Made by a program: the position numbers and the translations under genes
Part shown: positions 1 to 8,513 of the stretch, piece by piece
Position numbering within the stretch: the first letter of the stretch is position 1
How the letters are laid out: each line of letters starts with the position of its first letter
Source: Verrucomicrobiota bacterium
Lineage (GTDB): Bacteria > Verrucomicrobiota > Verrucomicrobiia > Opitutales > UBA953
Direction of reading: 5' to 3'
Assembly: GCA_030831965.1 (NCBI GenBank)
Contig: JAURJZ010000037.1
Location: 1 to 34,066, forward strand
Length of the DNA: 34,066 nucleotides
The notes under the pieces: model-generated
What the model saw: the letters and a program-made list of their open reading frames with translations, nothing else
Database searches by the model: none
What the model was told of the DNA's origin: nothing

Positions 1-1
1 C

Positions 2-865
2 GCCGCGCTCGCTCCAGCCGCGGACTTACCGTTGCCTCCGCTGACGACCGGACAACCCACCGCGGGGAAACGTGTGGCCGTCACGGCCCCGGAATACGCC
101 GGCACCCAGGTGCACCACCTCATCGCATTGCCGACGGACTGGAGCCCTCAAGCCCAAGCCCAAGGCAAGCGCTGGCCGGTGATCGTCGAATACACGGGCA
201 ACCTGCATCCCGCCTCCGGCTCCACCGGGGAGGTCGAAGGCGCCGCCTTAGGCCACGGGCTGAGCCGCGGTCAGGCCATCTGGGTTGTCCTGCCCTACGT
301 GGCGGCCGACCGTCGGCATAACGAGGTCACCTGGTGGGGTGACGTCGTCGCGACGGTGGCGTACGCCAAGCAACACGTGCCACGCATCTGCGCGGAGTAC
401 GGCGGTGACCCTCGCCAAGTCCTGCTCTGCGGTTTCTCACGCGGCGCCATCGCCGTCTCCTTCCTCGGGCTCCATGACGATGAGATTGCCCGACTCTGGT
501 GCGGCTTTTGGGCGCACGACCACTTTGACGGGACGCGCAGTTGGTCAGGACAGGCTTGGAGTAGCCCCTTACCTCGCTATCAAAAGGAAACCGCCGCCCG
601 GCTCGAACGCCTGCAAGGCCGGCCTTTACTGGTCACGCAAGGCATCGCTGGCACGGGCACCCGCGAGTTCCTGACGCCGTTGCTCCCTCCTTCCGCCTGG
701 ACTTGTCGCGACGTCGACATGACGGCCGTGGGCGGCCCCTTCCCAAACACAATGGCGAAGGATCCGCACAATGACCGCTGGCTCCTGCGGGACTCCCCGG
801 CTGCCGAGGAAGTCCGCCGCTGGTGGGCGCAGGTCTTGAACGATACCAAAAAGAAGCCCCGGTAG
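2..865 (+). CDS. Secreted alpha/beta-hydrolase-fold protein, 5' end outside the window
   Basis: The frame is open from the left edge to a TAG at 863-865. A TTG at 32 could serve as a start, but the preceding codons read AALAPAADLPL, which looks like the end of a signal peptide, so I treat the gene as 5'-truncated. Counting from codon 32, a nucleophile elbow GFSRG lies at residues 134-138 (Ser136). An upstream strand reads WPVIVEYTG, and a late DPHNDRW segment could supply the catalytic His. These features fit the alpha/beta hydrolase fold (esterase or peptidase-like), probably acting outside the cytoplasm. The substrate is unknown. Base composition is lower in GC than the neighbours (39 of 60 bases at 361-420), and TTA leucine codons occur several times, which suggests a different origin. 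The stop codon lies inside the pnp terminator hairpin. Confidence 0.75.
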   Translation, partial: AALAPAADLPLPPLTTGQPTAGKRVAVTAPEYAGTQVHHLIALPTDWSPQAQAQGKRWPVIVEYTGNLHPASGSTGEVEGAALGHGLSRGQAIWVVLPYVAADRRHNEVTWWGDVVATVAYAKQHVPRICAEYGGDPRQVLLCGFSRGAIAVSFLGLHDDEIARLWCGFWAHDHFDGTRSWSGQAWSSPLPRYQKETAARLERLQGRPLLVTQGIAGTGTREFLTPLLPPSAWTCRDVDMTAVGGPFPNTMAKDPHNDRWLLRDSPAAEEVRRWWAQVLNDTKKKPR

Positions 866-878
866 GAACCGGGGCTTC
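848..878 (-). terminator. Intrinsic terminator of rpsO-pnp
   Basis: A perfect 10-bp inverted repeat, GAAGCCCCGG (853-862) and CCGGGGCTTC (869-878), encloses a 6-nt loop. Read on the minus strand it is followed by five T residues (852-848), the classical Rho-independent layout, 22 nt after the pnp stop. The loop contains the TAG stop of the convergent hydrolase gene, so the two 3' ends share this element. Confidence 0.85.
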
Positions 879-899
879 GGAGGAGTCGGGGCTTAGGCC

Positions 900-3140
900 T
901 TAGGCTTCGCCACCTTCGCTGTCACCGCCGCGTTCGCGGAAGGGACGGCGTTCGCCGCGTTCCGGACGGTCGCCACGGGGGCGGTCCATCGGCTTCGGGG
1001 CGGGGGTGTATTCGCGGCCTTCCTTCTCGGCGATGGCGGCGCGGCGCGAGAGGCGCACGCGACCCTTGTCGTCGATGCCGACGCACTTCACGATGATCTC
1101 GTCGCCGAGCTTCACGATGTCTTCGACGCGGTTCACGCGGAAGTCAGCGAGCTCGGAGATGTGCACGAGGCCTTCCTGACCCGGGAGGCATTCGACGAAA
1201 GCGCCGAATTCCTTGACCGAGCGCACGATACCCTTGTACGTCTTTTCGAGTTCGATCTGGGCCGAGATGAGGTTCACCTCGTTGACCGCGCGGGCCAGCT
1301 TTTCGCCGTCCGTCGCGAAGATCGTGACCCAACCGGAATCGTCCTGGTCGATGTCGATCTGGCAACCCGTGTACTCGGTGATGCGCTTGATGTTCTTGCC
1401 GCCCGGGCCGATGAGGGCGCCGATCTTGTCGGACGGGATCTTCATGCGGTGGGTGCGGGGGGTGTGCTCCTTGAGCTCGGCGCGGTGGGCCGGCAGGGTC
1501 TTCTCCATGATCCCGAGGATGGCGTCGCGGGCCACCGTGTTCTGGGCGACGGCCTCCTTGACGATGGCGAAGGGCAGGCCGTGGATCTTGAGGTCGAGCT
1601 GGAAGGCGGTGATGCCCTCGCGCGTGCCGCAGATCTTGAAGTCCATGTCGCCGAAGTGGTCCTCGGCGCCGATGATGTCGGTCAGGACCTTGTGGGCGAC
1701 GATCCTGCCGTCCCTCTCATCCGAGACGAGGCCGCAGGAGATGCCGGCCACGGGGGCCTTGAGGGGCACGCCGGCGTCCATCAGGGCGAGCGAGCCGCCG
1801 CAGACCGAGGCCATCGAGGTGGAGCCGTTGGACTCCATGATCTCGGAGACGAGGCGGATGGAGTAGGGGAAGTCCTGCTCGGAGGGCAGCACGGAGAGCA
1901 GGGCGCGCTCGGCGAGGTTGCCGTGGCCGGTCTCGCGCCGGCTGGTCATGCCGAAGCGGCCGGTCTCCCCGACCGAGAAGGGCGGGAAGTTGTAGTGCAG
2001 GAGGAAGGAGCGGGTCTTGGGGCCGCCGGTGATGGCGTCGATCTCCTGGGCGTCCTTGGAGGTGCCGAGGGTGGCGAGGACGAGGCCCTGGGTCTCGCCG
2101 CGCTGGAAGAGCGAGGAGCCGTGGACGCGGGGGAGGACGTCGATCGCGCAGCTGATCTTGCGGAGGTCGGCGGGGCCGCGGCCGTCGGCGCGCTTGCCGG
2201 CCTCGAGGATGGCGGAGCGGTAGACCTTCTCCTGGAGCTTCTCGAAGGCCATCTTGACGTGGCGGGCGTCGAAGGTGGCGCCGATCTCGGCGGCGCAGGC
2301 CTCCTTGGCCTTCTCCATGACGGCCTTGACCGCGTTGCCGCGGGCGGCCTTGGACTCGATGAAGATGGCCTTGCGGAGCTGGTCGCCCTCGGCGGCGACG
2401 CGCTCGCAGACGGCGACGACCTTGGCGTCGGGCAGCTGGAGGGCGAAGGTGCGCTTGGCCTTGCCGATCTTGGCGGCCAGCTCGCGCTGGGCCTTGATCA
2501 GGGGCTGGATGGCCTTGTGGCCGAACTCAAGGGCGGCGAGGAAGTCGGCCTCGGCGATCTGGTCGGCCTCGCCCTCGATCATCATCATGTCGCGCTCGTT
2601 GCCGACGTAGATGAGGTTGAGGTCGGACTCGAAGATCTGCGAGTGGGTGGGGTTGGCGACGAACTGGCCGTTGACGCGGCCGACCCGGACGCCGGCGATG
2701 GGGCCGTTCCAGGGGATGTCCGAGGTGAAGACCGCGGCGGAGGCGGCGGTGACCATCAGCGCGTCGGGGTCGTTCTCGCCGTCGGCGGAGAGGACGAGGC
2801 CGATGACCTGCACCTCGTTGAGGAAACCCTCGGGGAAGAGGGGGCGGAGGGGACGGTCGCAGAGGCGCGAGGTGATGATCTCCTTGTCGGAGGGCTTGCC
2901 CTCGCGGCGGAAGTAGCTGCCGGGGAAGCGGCCGGCGGCGGCGAACTTCTCGCGGTAGTCGACGGTCAGGGGGAAGAAGTCCTGGTCGGGGTTGCGCAGG
3001 CCCTCGGCCGCGGTGGCGGAGACGAAGAGGACGGTGTCGCCCTTGCGGATGGTGACGGAGCCGTTGGCCAGCCGGCCGATGCTCCCGGTGCTGATGGTGA
3101 TGCCGAGTTCCTCGACGGTCACGCTGTGTTCTTGTTTCAT
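900..3140 (-). CDS. pnp: Polyribonucleotide nucleotidyltransferase (PNPase)
   Basis: PNPase degrades RNA 3' to 5' by phosphorolysis and is a core enzyme of cytoplasmic mRNA turnover. The 746-residue product has normal family length. It has two RNase PH-like domains; the first contains [20 protein letters not shown] around 55-74, and the second contains [14 protein letters not shown] around 438-450 and the catalytic region [10 protein letters not shown] around 493-502. An all-helical linker lies between them. A KH domain with GPGG at 578-581 and an S1 domain (about 633-702) follow. The Arg/Gly/Glu-rich tail (about 710-746) is probably disordered. The gene lies 115 nt after rpsO in the conserved rpsO-pnp order. 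The ATG has no Shine-Dalgarno sequence; the bases before it are C/A-rich. Confidence 0.98.
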   Translation of the reverse strand: MKQEHSVTVEELGITISTGSIGRLANGSVTIRKGDTVLFVSATAAEGLRNPDQDFFPLTVDYREKFAAAGRFPGSYFRREGKPSDKEIITSRLCDRPLRPLFPEGFLNEVQVIGLVLSADGENDPDALMVTAASAAVFTSDIPWNGPIAGVRVGRVNGQFVANPTHSQIFESDLNLIYVGNERDMMMIEGEADQIAEADFLAALEFGHKAIQPLIKAQRELAAKIGKAKRTFALQLPDAKVVAVCERVAAEGDQLRKAIFIESKAARGNAVKAVMEKAKEACAAEIGATFDARHVKMAFEKLQEKVYRSAILEAGKRADGRGPADLRKISCAIDVLPRVHGSSLFQRGETQGLVLATLGTSKDAQEIDAITGGPKTRSFLLHYNFPPFSVGETGRFGMTSRRETGHGNLAERALLSVLPSEQDFPYSIRLVSEIMESNGSTSMASVCGGSLALMDAGVPLKAPVAGISCGLVSDERDGRIVAHKVLTDIIGAEDHFGDMDFKICGTREGITAFQLDLKIHGLPFAIVKEAVAQNTVARDAILGIMEKTLPAHRAELKEHTPRTHRMKIPSDKIGALIGPGGKNIKRITEYTGCQIDIDQDDSGWVTIFATDGEKLARAVNEVNLISAQIELEKTYKGIVRSVKEFGAFVECLPGQEGLVHISELADFRVNRVEDIVKLGDEIIVKCVGIDDKGRVRLSRRAAIAEKEGREYTPAPKPMDRPRGDRPERGERRPFRERGGDSEGGEA

Positions 3141-3255
3141 GTGGGTTGTTTTGGGTTGGTGCCGGCGGGATGCCGGCGGGTTTGGGTTTGGTGGGTGAAG
3201 ACGGAAGGAGGGGCTCGCCTCGCGGCGGGCCGCCCGGGGTCCCTGGCTCAGGCGC

Positions 3256-3519
3256 TCACTTGCGCAGGCCGAGCTTGGTGATGATCGCGTTGTAGCGCTC
3301 GACCTCGTTGGCCTTGAGGTAGTTGAGCAGCTTGCGGCGGCGATTGGTCATCTGGATGAGCCCGCGGCGGCTGTGGAAGTCCTTGCGATGGCCGCGCAGG
3401 TGCTCGGTCAGGTGGTTGATGCGAGCGGTCAGCAGGGCGACCTGGACCTCGGGGGAACCGGTGTCCTTGGCGTCCTTCTGGTGCTGCTTGATGAGGTCCG
3501 ACTTGTCGGGGGTCGACAT
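3256..3519 (-). CDS. rpsO: 30S ribosomal protein S15
   Basis: S15 is an 87-residue primary binding protein of the small subunit that contacts the three-way junction of 16S rRNA. The sequence is clear: an N-terminal [21 protein letters not shown] segment (residues 22-42), then [11 protein letters not shown], the basic [10 protein letters not shown], and a C-terminal [12 protein letters not shown]. Length matches the family. It is the first gene of the rpsO-pnp unit. A candidate promoter lies about 150 nt upstream, giving a leader of roughly 140 nt with inverted repeats, which fits the autogenous control known for S15 in several phyla. The ATG follows a C/A-rich stretch with no Shine-Dalgarno sequence. 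Confidence 0.98.
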   Translation of the reverse strand: MSTPDKSDLIKQHQKDAKDTGSPEVQVALLTARINHLTEHLRGHRKDFHSRRGLIQMTNRRRKLLNYLKANEVERYNAIITKLGLRK

Positions 3520-3601
3520 GGTGGTGTGGTGGGTTTGTTGGTGTTGGGGCCGTCCTGGGGTTGTTCCCGCGGGCCAGCTACGCGCCGACCTCGCCGTGTG
3601 G

Positions 3602-3647
3602 GAGCGGGGTTTCCGCCGGCCCTTGCGAGAGGGGCTCCGCCCCGCTC
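3602..3647 (-). promoter_or_regulatory. Candidate structured leader of rpsO mRNA (possible S15 autoregulatory element)
   Basis: Two structures compete for the same bases. A long-range 8-bp helix pairs GAGCGGGG (3602-3609) with CCCCGCTC (3640-3647). A local hairpin uses GGGGC (3631-3635) and GCCCC (3639-3643) around a 3-nt loop, extended by GAG/CTC with one mismatch. Both lie in the predicted rpsO leader, 83-128 nt before the ATG. S15 regulates its own mRNA through structurally diverse leaders in other bacteria; assigning that role here is inference. Confidence 0.4.
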
Positions 3648-3668
3648 ACTCACGAAGATTAGGGGTTC

Positions 3669-3697
3669 TAAGTGTCGAGTCGACGTCCCGATGGCAA
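3669..3697 (-). promoter_or_regulatory. Candidate promoter of rpsO-pnp
   Basis: On the minus strand TTGCCA (3697-3692, preceded by CC) is followed after 17 nt by CACTTA (3674-3669). This predicts a start near 3662 and a leader of about 140 nt. The same CCTTGCCA box precedes two other genes in the window. Confidence 0.4.
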
Positions 3698-3811
3698 GGA
3701 CAAACGAGGGGGACAAAAGGGGCTCGGGGGATGATGCCTGAAGTTCCAAAGCCTCGGGCTCCTTCCTCTCTTCCTCCCGGCGCTCTGCGCCATCCGTGCC
3801 CCTGTGCCCCT

Positions 3812-3846
3812 GTGCAGCCGTGCACCCCGGCAGCGCTTGCGCCGCC
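3812..3846 (-). terminator. Tandem hairpins after the pentaheme cytochrome gene
   Basis: Just past the TAA stop on the minus strand a 7-bp stem (one G-U pair) with a CAAG loop spans 3846-3829. A 5-bp stem GTGCA/TGCAC follows at 3825-3812. No T-tract follows, so termination here is only plausible. Confidence 0.35.
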
Positions 3847-3848
3847 GC

Positions 3849-5840
3849 TTATTTAACCGTCCTGAGGTGTTCCCAGAGGGCCTTGAACTGGGCCTGGGCT
3901 TCGCCATCGAGGACGTCGGTCAACTGGGTCTGCCCTTCCTCGTCGGCGTACTTGGGCATCTTGGTGAGGGGGTCGACGCGGGTGGGGGCGAGCATCCAGC
4001 GCGCGTAGAAGGGCTCGCGGAGGCGCTTGGTGGCGGTGGCGAGGTTGGTGGCGGGGGCCTCGAAGGCGCCGGTGGCGGGGCGGCTCGAGACGGGGTGGCA
4101 CTGGATGCAGTTGAAGCCGCCGGCCTGGCCGAGGAGGGTCTCGCCCTGCCCCGCCGCCTCGGCGTCAACCGCCGGCGCCTGCGGATCCGCGACCGGGAAG
4201 CCGTGCTGGTGGCTGAGGCCCTCGGCGAGGCCCTTGGCGTGGGCGGCGTACCCGGGCATGCGGTGGGTCATCCAATAGCGGGGCTTGTCGGCGAGCTCGC
4301 CTGCGATGAAGGCGGCGGACCACTCGGGCCTCAGCTTCTCGCCGAGCCAGGTGAGCGGAGGGATGCGGCCGTCGGGGATGGGGTCGCCCTCGGCGGGAGC
4401 GGGAGCCTTGGCGCGGAGCGCGGCGGCCTCGTCCTTGAGCCCGACGATGGGGGCGGCGCGGCCGTCGTGCTCGTGGCACTGGACGCAACGCAGCTCGGTG
4501 ATCTGGCGAAGGGCGAACTCGGCGGGGACGTCGGCGCGAAGCGAGGAGAAGTCGGTCTTGGAGAAGGCGCGCAGGGCGGCGATCTGCGCGGGCGCGAGCG
4601 CGAAGTCGAGGCCCTTGCCGCGGGCCGCGGGCCCGTCGGCCACGCAGCCCTTGTCCCACCCCTTGGCCAGCGTGTCGGCCAGGCTGGGATGGTTGCCCAC
4701 GGGGGCGTTGGCGTGGCAGTCGAGGCAGCCGGAGCTCGCGAGGAGGGCGGCGCCCTTGGCGGGGTCGCCCTTGGGAGCCGCGGACAGCGAGCCCTTGGCG
4801 CTGGCGAGCAGGTAGGCCGCGAGCTGGCTTGCCTCATCCAGGGAGAGGCGGAAGTTGGGCATCCGCGACGAGGGATGGTTCTTGGCGGGGTCGCGGAGGT
4901 AGTCGACCAAGGCGGCCCCGTGCCACTTGGCGGCGACGTGAGCGAGGGGGAGGCGCTCGGCGGCGGCCTTGGGTGCGTCCGGCTGGCCATGGCAGGCGAG
5001 GCAGCCGAGGTTGGCGAAGAGGGCGGCGCCCTTGGCGGCCTGCTCGGGTGTGAATGCCGGCTCGGGAGCAGGCTTGCCCTGGGAGACGAGGAAGGCGGCG
5101 AGGTCGGCGGCGCGGGGATCAATGGCGCCGTCCTTGCCCGCGGGGAAGACGCGGGGCATGAGGGTGCCGGGCCGGAAGTGGTGCGGGTCCTGGATCCAGG
5201 CGGCGAGGTAGCCTTCCCTCATGCGCTCGCCGTAATTGGCGAGGATGGGGGCGGACTGGGCGAGCTCGGGCATGCCTTGCCCGGCGGCGGGGACCTTGTC
5301 GGGGCCGAGGTGGCACTGGGCGCAGCGGAGCTGGGCGAAGAGGAGCCGGCCCTCGCGGAGGGCCATGCCGGGGGCGACCTTGGCGGGATCATGCCGGAGC
5401 GCATCGGGCGGGACGGGCTCGCGGGGGAAGGCGCGCGAGGACCAGTCGAGGCGGAAGGTGGCGTCGCCCTGGGCCGGCGAGGCGTACTCGACGACCAGGG
5501 AGTTGTCGCCCTTGTTCAGGGTGACCTCCTTGCCCTCGGCGCCCTCGAGCACCTTCCGGCCGTTGAGCGTGACCGCGGCCTGCCCGTTGTGCGTGGCGTG
5601 GAAGCGCACCTCCATGCGCAGGTCGGAGACGAGGACGCCCTCCCAGCGGGCCTTGAACGGTCCGGCGGGGAGGAACACGGAGGGCGGCTGGCCGGCCGGC
5701 ACGTGGAGGGCGGCGAGGCGGTCGCGGCGGGCGTCGACCTTGCCGCCCGACGACAGCTCAAGGGCGAGCCCGGTCTCCGTCGCCGCCGGGAGGGAGGCGA
5801 GGGAGAGGGCGAGGGTGAGCGCCAACCGGAACCGCGGCAT
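3849..5840 (-). CDS. Secreted pentaheme c-type cytochrome with N-terminal PA14/jelly-roll-like domain
   Basis: The 663-residue product begins with a signal peptide (MPRFRLALTLALSLASLPAA). A beta-rich domain (about 28-135) with FLPAGPFKARWEG and VTLNGRKVLEG resembles PA14-type carbohydrate-binding modules. Five CxxCH heme sites follow: CAQCH 173-177, CLACH 280-284, CLDCH 372-376, CVQCH 452-456 and CIQCH 578-582. Candidate distal Met ligands sit in TLMPR, SRMPNF, HRMPGY and TKMPK. It should carry electrons in the periplasm. The start lies 3 bp after the stop of the propeller gene upstream, so the two are almost certainly co-transcribed. I infer that the cytochrome accepts electrons from, or docks with, that protein. 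No terminal oxidase or named enzyme is adjacent to fix the pathway. Confidence 0.88.
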   Translation of the reverse strand: MPRFRLALTLALSLASLPAATETGLALELSSGGKVDARRDRLAALHVPAGQPPSVFLPAGPFKARWEGVLVSDLRMEVRFHATHNGQAAVTLNGRKVLEGAEGKEVTLNKGDNSLVVEYASPAQGDATFRLDWSSRAFPREPVPPDALRHDPAKVAPGMALREGRLLFAQLRCAQCHLGPDKVPAAGQGMPELAQSAPILANYGERMREGYLAAWIQDPHHFRPGTLMPRVFPAGKDGAIDPRAADLAAFLVSQGKPAPEPAFTPEQAAKGAALFANLGCLACHGQPDAPKAAAERLPLAHVAAKWHGAALVDYLRDPAKNHPSSRMPNFRLSLDEASQLAAYLLASAKGSLSAAPKGDPAKGAALLASSGCLDCHANAPVGNHPSLADTLAKGWDKGCVADGPAARGKGLDFALAPAQIAALRAFSKTDFSSLRADVPAEFALRQITELRCVQCHEHDGRAAPIVGLKDEAAALRAKAPAPAEGDPIPDGRIPPLTWLGEKLRPEWSAAFIAGELADKPRYWMTHRMPGYAAHAKGLAEGLSHQHGFPVADPQAPAVDAEAAGQGETLLGQAGGFNCIQCHPVSSRPATGAFEAPATNLATATKRLREPFYARWMLAPTRVDPLTKMPKYADEEGQTQLTDVLDGEAQAQFKALWEHLRTVK

Positions 5841-5843
5841 GCC

Positions 5844-8441
5844 TTACTTCTTGCCCGAGCAGGACCCGCAGCCGCAACAACCGAATCGTCTGCGGAAGAT
5901 CCGCCAGATGACGGCGGCGGCGACGACAAGCCCGGCCGCGAGGATCCAGCCGGGGGTGCCGGAGGCGCCCTCGGAAGGGGCGGACGCGGCGGCCGGCGAG
6001 AGGATGGAGACGTAGTCCCTGCCGGCCTGGGCGGCGGGGGGGACGACGTTGATGGTGTGGCAGATCTCGTCGGGGACGCGCGAGCCGTCCTCGGCCCTGA
6101 GGTTGAGCTTGATCCGCGAGACCATGACCGGCTTGAGCCCGGGCACCTCGAGGAAGACGGACTTCCGGTCGGGGGCGAGCTTGACGGACCTGATGGCGAC
6201 CGGGGTGGTGCCGTGGCCCTTGGCATCCTTCGCGTCCTTGGCGTCGAGCTTGAGCTCGGGCGAGCCGTAGTCGGCGGACCAGCGGACATTGTTCTGCTCG
6301 AGGGCGTAGTTCTGGAGGTCGGAGGCGGAGGCCGGGTCGAGCGGGCCGGTGAAGCCGACGGTGATGCCGGCGTCGGTCACGCCGAGCGTGGCCGGCAGGG
6401 TGACGGACTTGCCGTTGAAGCGGACGCGGTGGATGGCGCCGTCGCGGGCCGCGTTGGTCTGCCAGCCCTTGAGGCCGCCGACATACAGCTGGCCGTCATA
6501 GGGGCTGAAGCGGGGGCGCATGATGCCGCTCCCGAAACGCAGGGGGAGCTTGACCACCCCGCCCTGCTGGACATCGCCCACGCGCTCCTGGAGCACGAGG
6601 AAGAGCGAGGACTTGCCGTAGGAGGTGTAGAGCATGCGGCCCTTGAGGGGACCCCACCGGTCGGAGGTGACCCAGGCCTGGCCGCCGTTGGAGTTGTCGA
6701 CGTCGTGGGGAATCCAGCAGAGCGGCTTGGGCGTCGCCTTGTCCGGGGCGGGCGACCGATGCGAGAGGTCGGGCACCATGACGAAGTGGGGAGCCTTGAT
6801 GGCGTGGCCGGGCTCGGGCAGGATGCTGAGGTAGTCGACGGGCACCCAGGTGCCCTGGTTGTCGCCGTTGGAGACCTCGCCGTTGGGGCCCACGCCCATG
6901 CCGTTGGGGGCGCGGATGCCGGTGGCGACGACGTCGAGGCGGGAGCCGTCGGGCGGGAGCCGGAAGATGGCGCCGTGGTGGGGGCTGAGGGGACCCCAGC
7001 CGCGGCCTCCCGGGTTCACGGGGCCGCCCTTGAGGAAGTAGAGGTTGCCCTGCGGGTCGACCTGGAGGTCGAAGGCGAACTCGTGGAAGTTGGGCGTGAT
7101 CTGGACGTCGTTGTTGAAGTTTTCATACAGGTCGGCCTCGCCGTCGCCGTCGAGGTCGGAGAGGCGGGTGATCTGGTCGCGGCCTAGGACATGGACCTTG
7201 CCGTTGATGACCTTGAGGCCGAGGCCGTGGAAGAGACCGGTGGCGAAGCGGCGCCAGCTGACCTTGGCCAGGGTGGCGTCGAGGGGCGAGCTGACCCAGA
7301 CATCGCCGCTCCAGGTGGAGAACGCGATCCGGTTGCCCTCGAGGAAGTCGATCCCGCCGACGCGCATCCACGAGTCGTAGGGGTTCTTCTCGGGGACCGG
7401 GATGGTGTCGACCAGGTAGGGCGCGGCCTCGAGCTCGCGGATGCGCTCGGGGTTGGGGTTGCTGGCCTTGCGCAGGCGCTCGAGGGCCTTCTGCTGCTCG
7501 ACCTCGCCCAGGGTGCCCTCGAGCTCGACGACCTGCGTCCAGCGGCCGGGTCCGCCCTTGGTGAGCGGGGTCAGGGCGGCGGGGGCGGCGGAGCCGGCCG
7601 CGGACTTGGCGGCGGCCGCGAGGTCGGCGGCGGGCGCCTTGGCGTAGGTGACCTTGAAGGTGGCGGCCTTGCCGGGGCGGAGCGAGAGGCTGTTGTCGCG
7701 GATGACGAGCCCGGCGGGGTCGGCGCCCGGGACGGCGACCACCACGACCTGCTCGCCCTTGCCGGCATGGATGTGGGCCTGGCCGTCGCGGAGCTCCATG
7801 CGGCCGCCGGTGGGCAGGTCGGCGAGCTTGACGGCGGCGTCGAGCGAGCCGGCGATGACCTCGAAGGCCCGGGTCATGACCTTGCGTCCGGCCGACTCCT
7901 CTACCGCCCCGAGCTCTAGCACCTGGGCCTGGCCCACGGAATACCAGAAGACGACCTGCTCGCCGCTCAGGTAGAGCCCGCGGTACTTGGCGACCGAGGC
8001 GGGCACGGGGCCGAGGGGGACCTTGGCGTAGGCGTCGCCGCCCGTCGGGAGCGGCCGGGGATCGGCGAAGGCGCCGTCCTGGCTCCAGCCGGGACCGGGA
8101 TTGGTCTCGTAGAAGATCTCCGCGCCCTGGGCGGGCCCGGGGTTGGGACCGTGGCCGCCGTCGAAGGTCACCCCGCGGAGGCGGAGCCAACCCCCGGTCC
8201 AACCGCCGGCCATGCGGACGGTCTCGGTGTCGAAGAGGGAGCAGGCCTCCCGCTTGCCGTGGCGCACGGCGATGCCCTTGTTGGCCACGCTGCCCTGGCC
8301 GTTGAGGGTGGTTTGCCCCCGGGCGTTCTCGTAGGTGGCGCTGAGGAAGGGACCGTAGTCCATCGCCTCGTGGCGAGGCTGGGCGAGGAGCGCCGCCGGC
8401 GCAAGGAGCAGGAGGGCGAGGCGGGCGGACGGGGGAATCAT
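5844..8441 (-). CDS. Membrane-anchored DUF6797-like / beta-propeller protein with C-terminal cysteine cluster
   Basis: The 865-residue protein has an N-terminal signal peptide (about 1-21) and a beta-rich N-terminal region (about 25-250) resembling the DUF6797 domain of Verrucomicrobiota. A soluble glucose dehydrogenase-like propeller follows (about 350-690), of the type fused to heme domains in PVC-group proteins; it contains GIDFLEGNRIAFSTWSGDVW and an EF-hand-like DLDGDGEADLYE at 429-440. A beta-sandwich-like segment precedes a single transmembrane helix (about 832-849), then RRR and a short tail with Cys855, 856, 858 and 861. The positive flank places the tail in the cytoplasm and the propeller outside. 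There is no CxxCH; heme is probably supplied by the downstream pentaheme protein. Substrate is unknown; sugar or polyol oxidation is one possibility. A weak TTGGCT-17-CGATTT promoter lies 11 nt before the ATG. Confidence 0.8.
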   Translation of the reverse strand: MIPPSARLALLLLAPAALLAQPRHEAMDYGPFLSATYENARGQTTLNGQGSVANKGIAVRHGKREACSLFDTETVRMAGGWTGGWLRLRGVTFDGGHGPNPGPAQGAEIFYETNPGPGWSQDGAFADPRPLPTGGDAYAKVPLGPVPASVAKYRGLYLSGEQVVFWYSVGQAQVLELGAVEESAGRKVMTRAFEVIAGSLDAAVKLADLPTGGRMELRDGQAHIHAGKGEQVVVVAVPGADPAGLVIRDNSLSLRPGKAATFKVTYAKAPAADLAAAAKSAAGSAAPAALTPLTKGGPGRWTQVVELEGTLGEVEQQKALERLRKASNPNPERIRELEAAPYLVDTIPVPEKNPYDSWMRVGGIDFLEGNRIAFSTWSGDVWVSSPLDATLAKVSWRRFATGLFHGLGLKVINGKVHVLGRDQITRLSDLDGDGEADLYENFNNDVQITPNFHEFAFDLQVDPQGNLYFLKGGPVNPGGRGWGPLSPHHGAIFRLPPDGSRLDVVATGIRAPNGMGVGPNGEVSNGDNQGTWVPVDYLSILPEPGHAIKAPHFVMVPDLSHRSPAPDKATPKPLCWIPHDVDNSNGGQAWVTSDRWGPLKGRMLYTSYGKSSLFLVLQERVGDVQQGGVVKLPLRFGSGIMRPRFSPYDGQLYVGGLKGWQTNAARDGAIHRVRFNGKSVTLPATLGVTDAGITVGFTGPLDPASASDLQNYALEQNNVRWSADYGSPELKLDAKDAKDAKGHGTTPVAIRSVKLAPDRKSVFLEVPGLKPVMVSRIKLNLRAEDGSRVPDEICHTINVVPPAAQAGRDYVSILSPAAASAPSEGASGTPGWILAAGLVVAAAVIWRIFRRRFGCCGCGSCSGKK

Positions 8442-8513
8442 GGGTGCAGGGAAAATCGGGTACCGGGGGGTGTCCAGCCAATGGACGTCCCGGCGACGCG
8501 GGTGGTTCCGAGG

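Larger units (their letters stand above)
3520..3848. other. Intergenic region: rpsO leader/promoter and 3' region of the cytochrome gene
   Basis: This 329-bp stretch has no convincing gene. Its left two-thirds hold the rpsO leader and a candidate promoter (minus strand). Its right end holds the 3' flank of the pentaheme cytochrome gene, with two small hairpins and a short tandem repeat, gtgcccct, in 2.5 copies at 3796-3815. Open frames crossing it are continuations of frames antisense to the flanking genes. Confidence 0.6.

Noticed and set aside
1161-3281. 706-codon + strand frame opposite pnp
   Set aside because: Same GC shadow effect; pnp is unambiguous on the other strand.
5844-5882. Cysteine tail of the propeller protein as a heme site
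   Set aside because: No CxxCH pattern and the predicted cytosolic side is wrong for c-type heme attachment.
3804-7187. Stop-free + strand frame of 1127 codons opposite the cytochrome and propeller genes
   Set aside because: Antisense shadow caused by high third-position GC; low-complexity Gly/Ala/Glu/Val composition and no recognisable domain.
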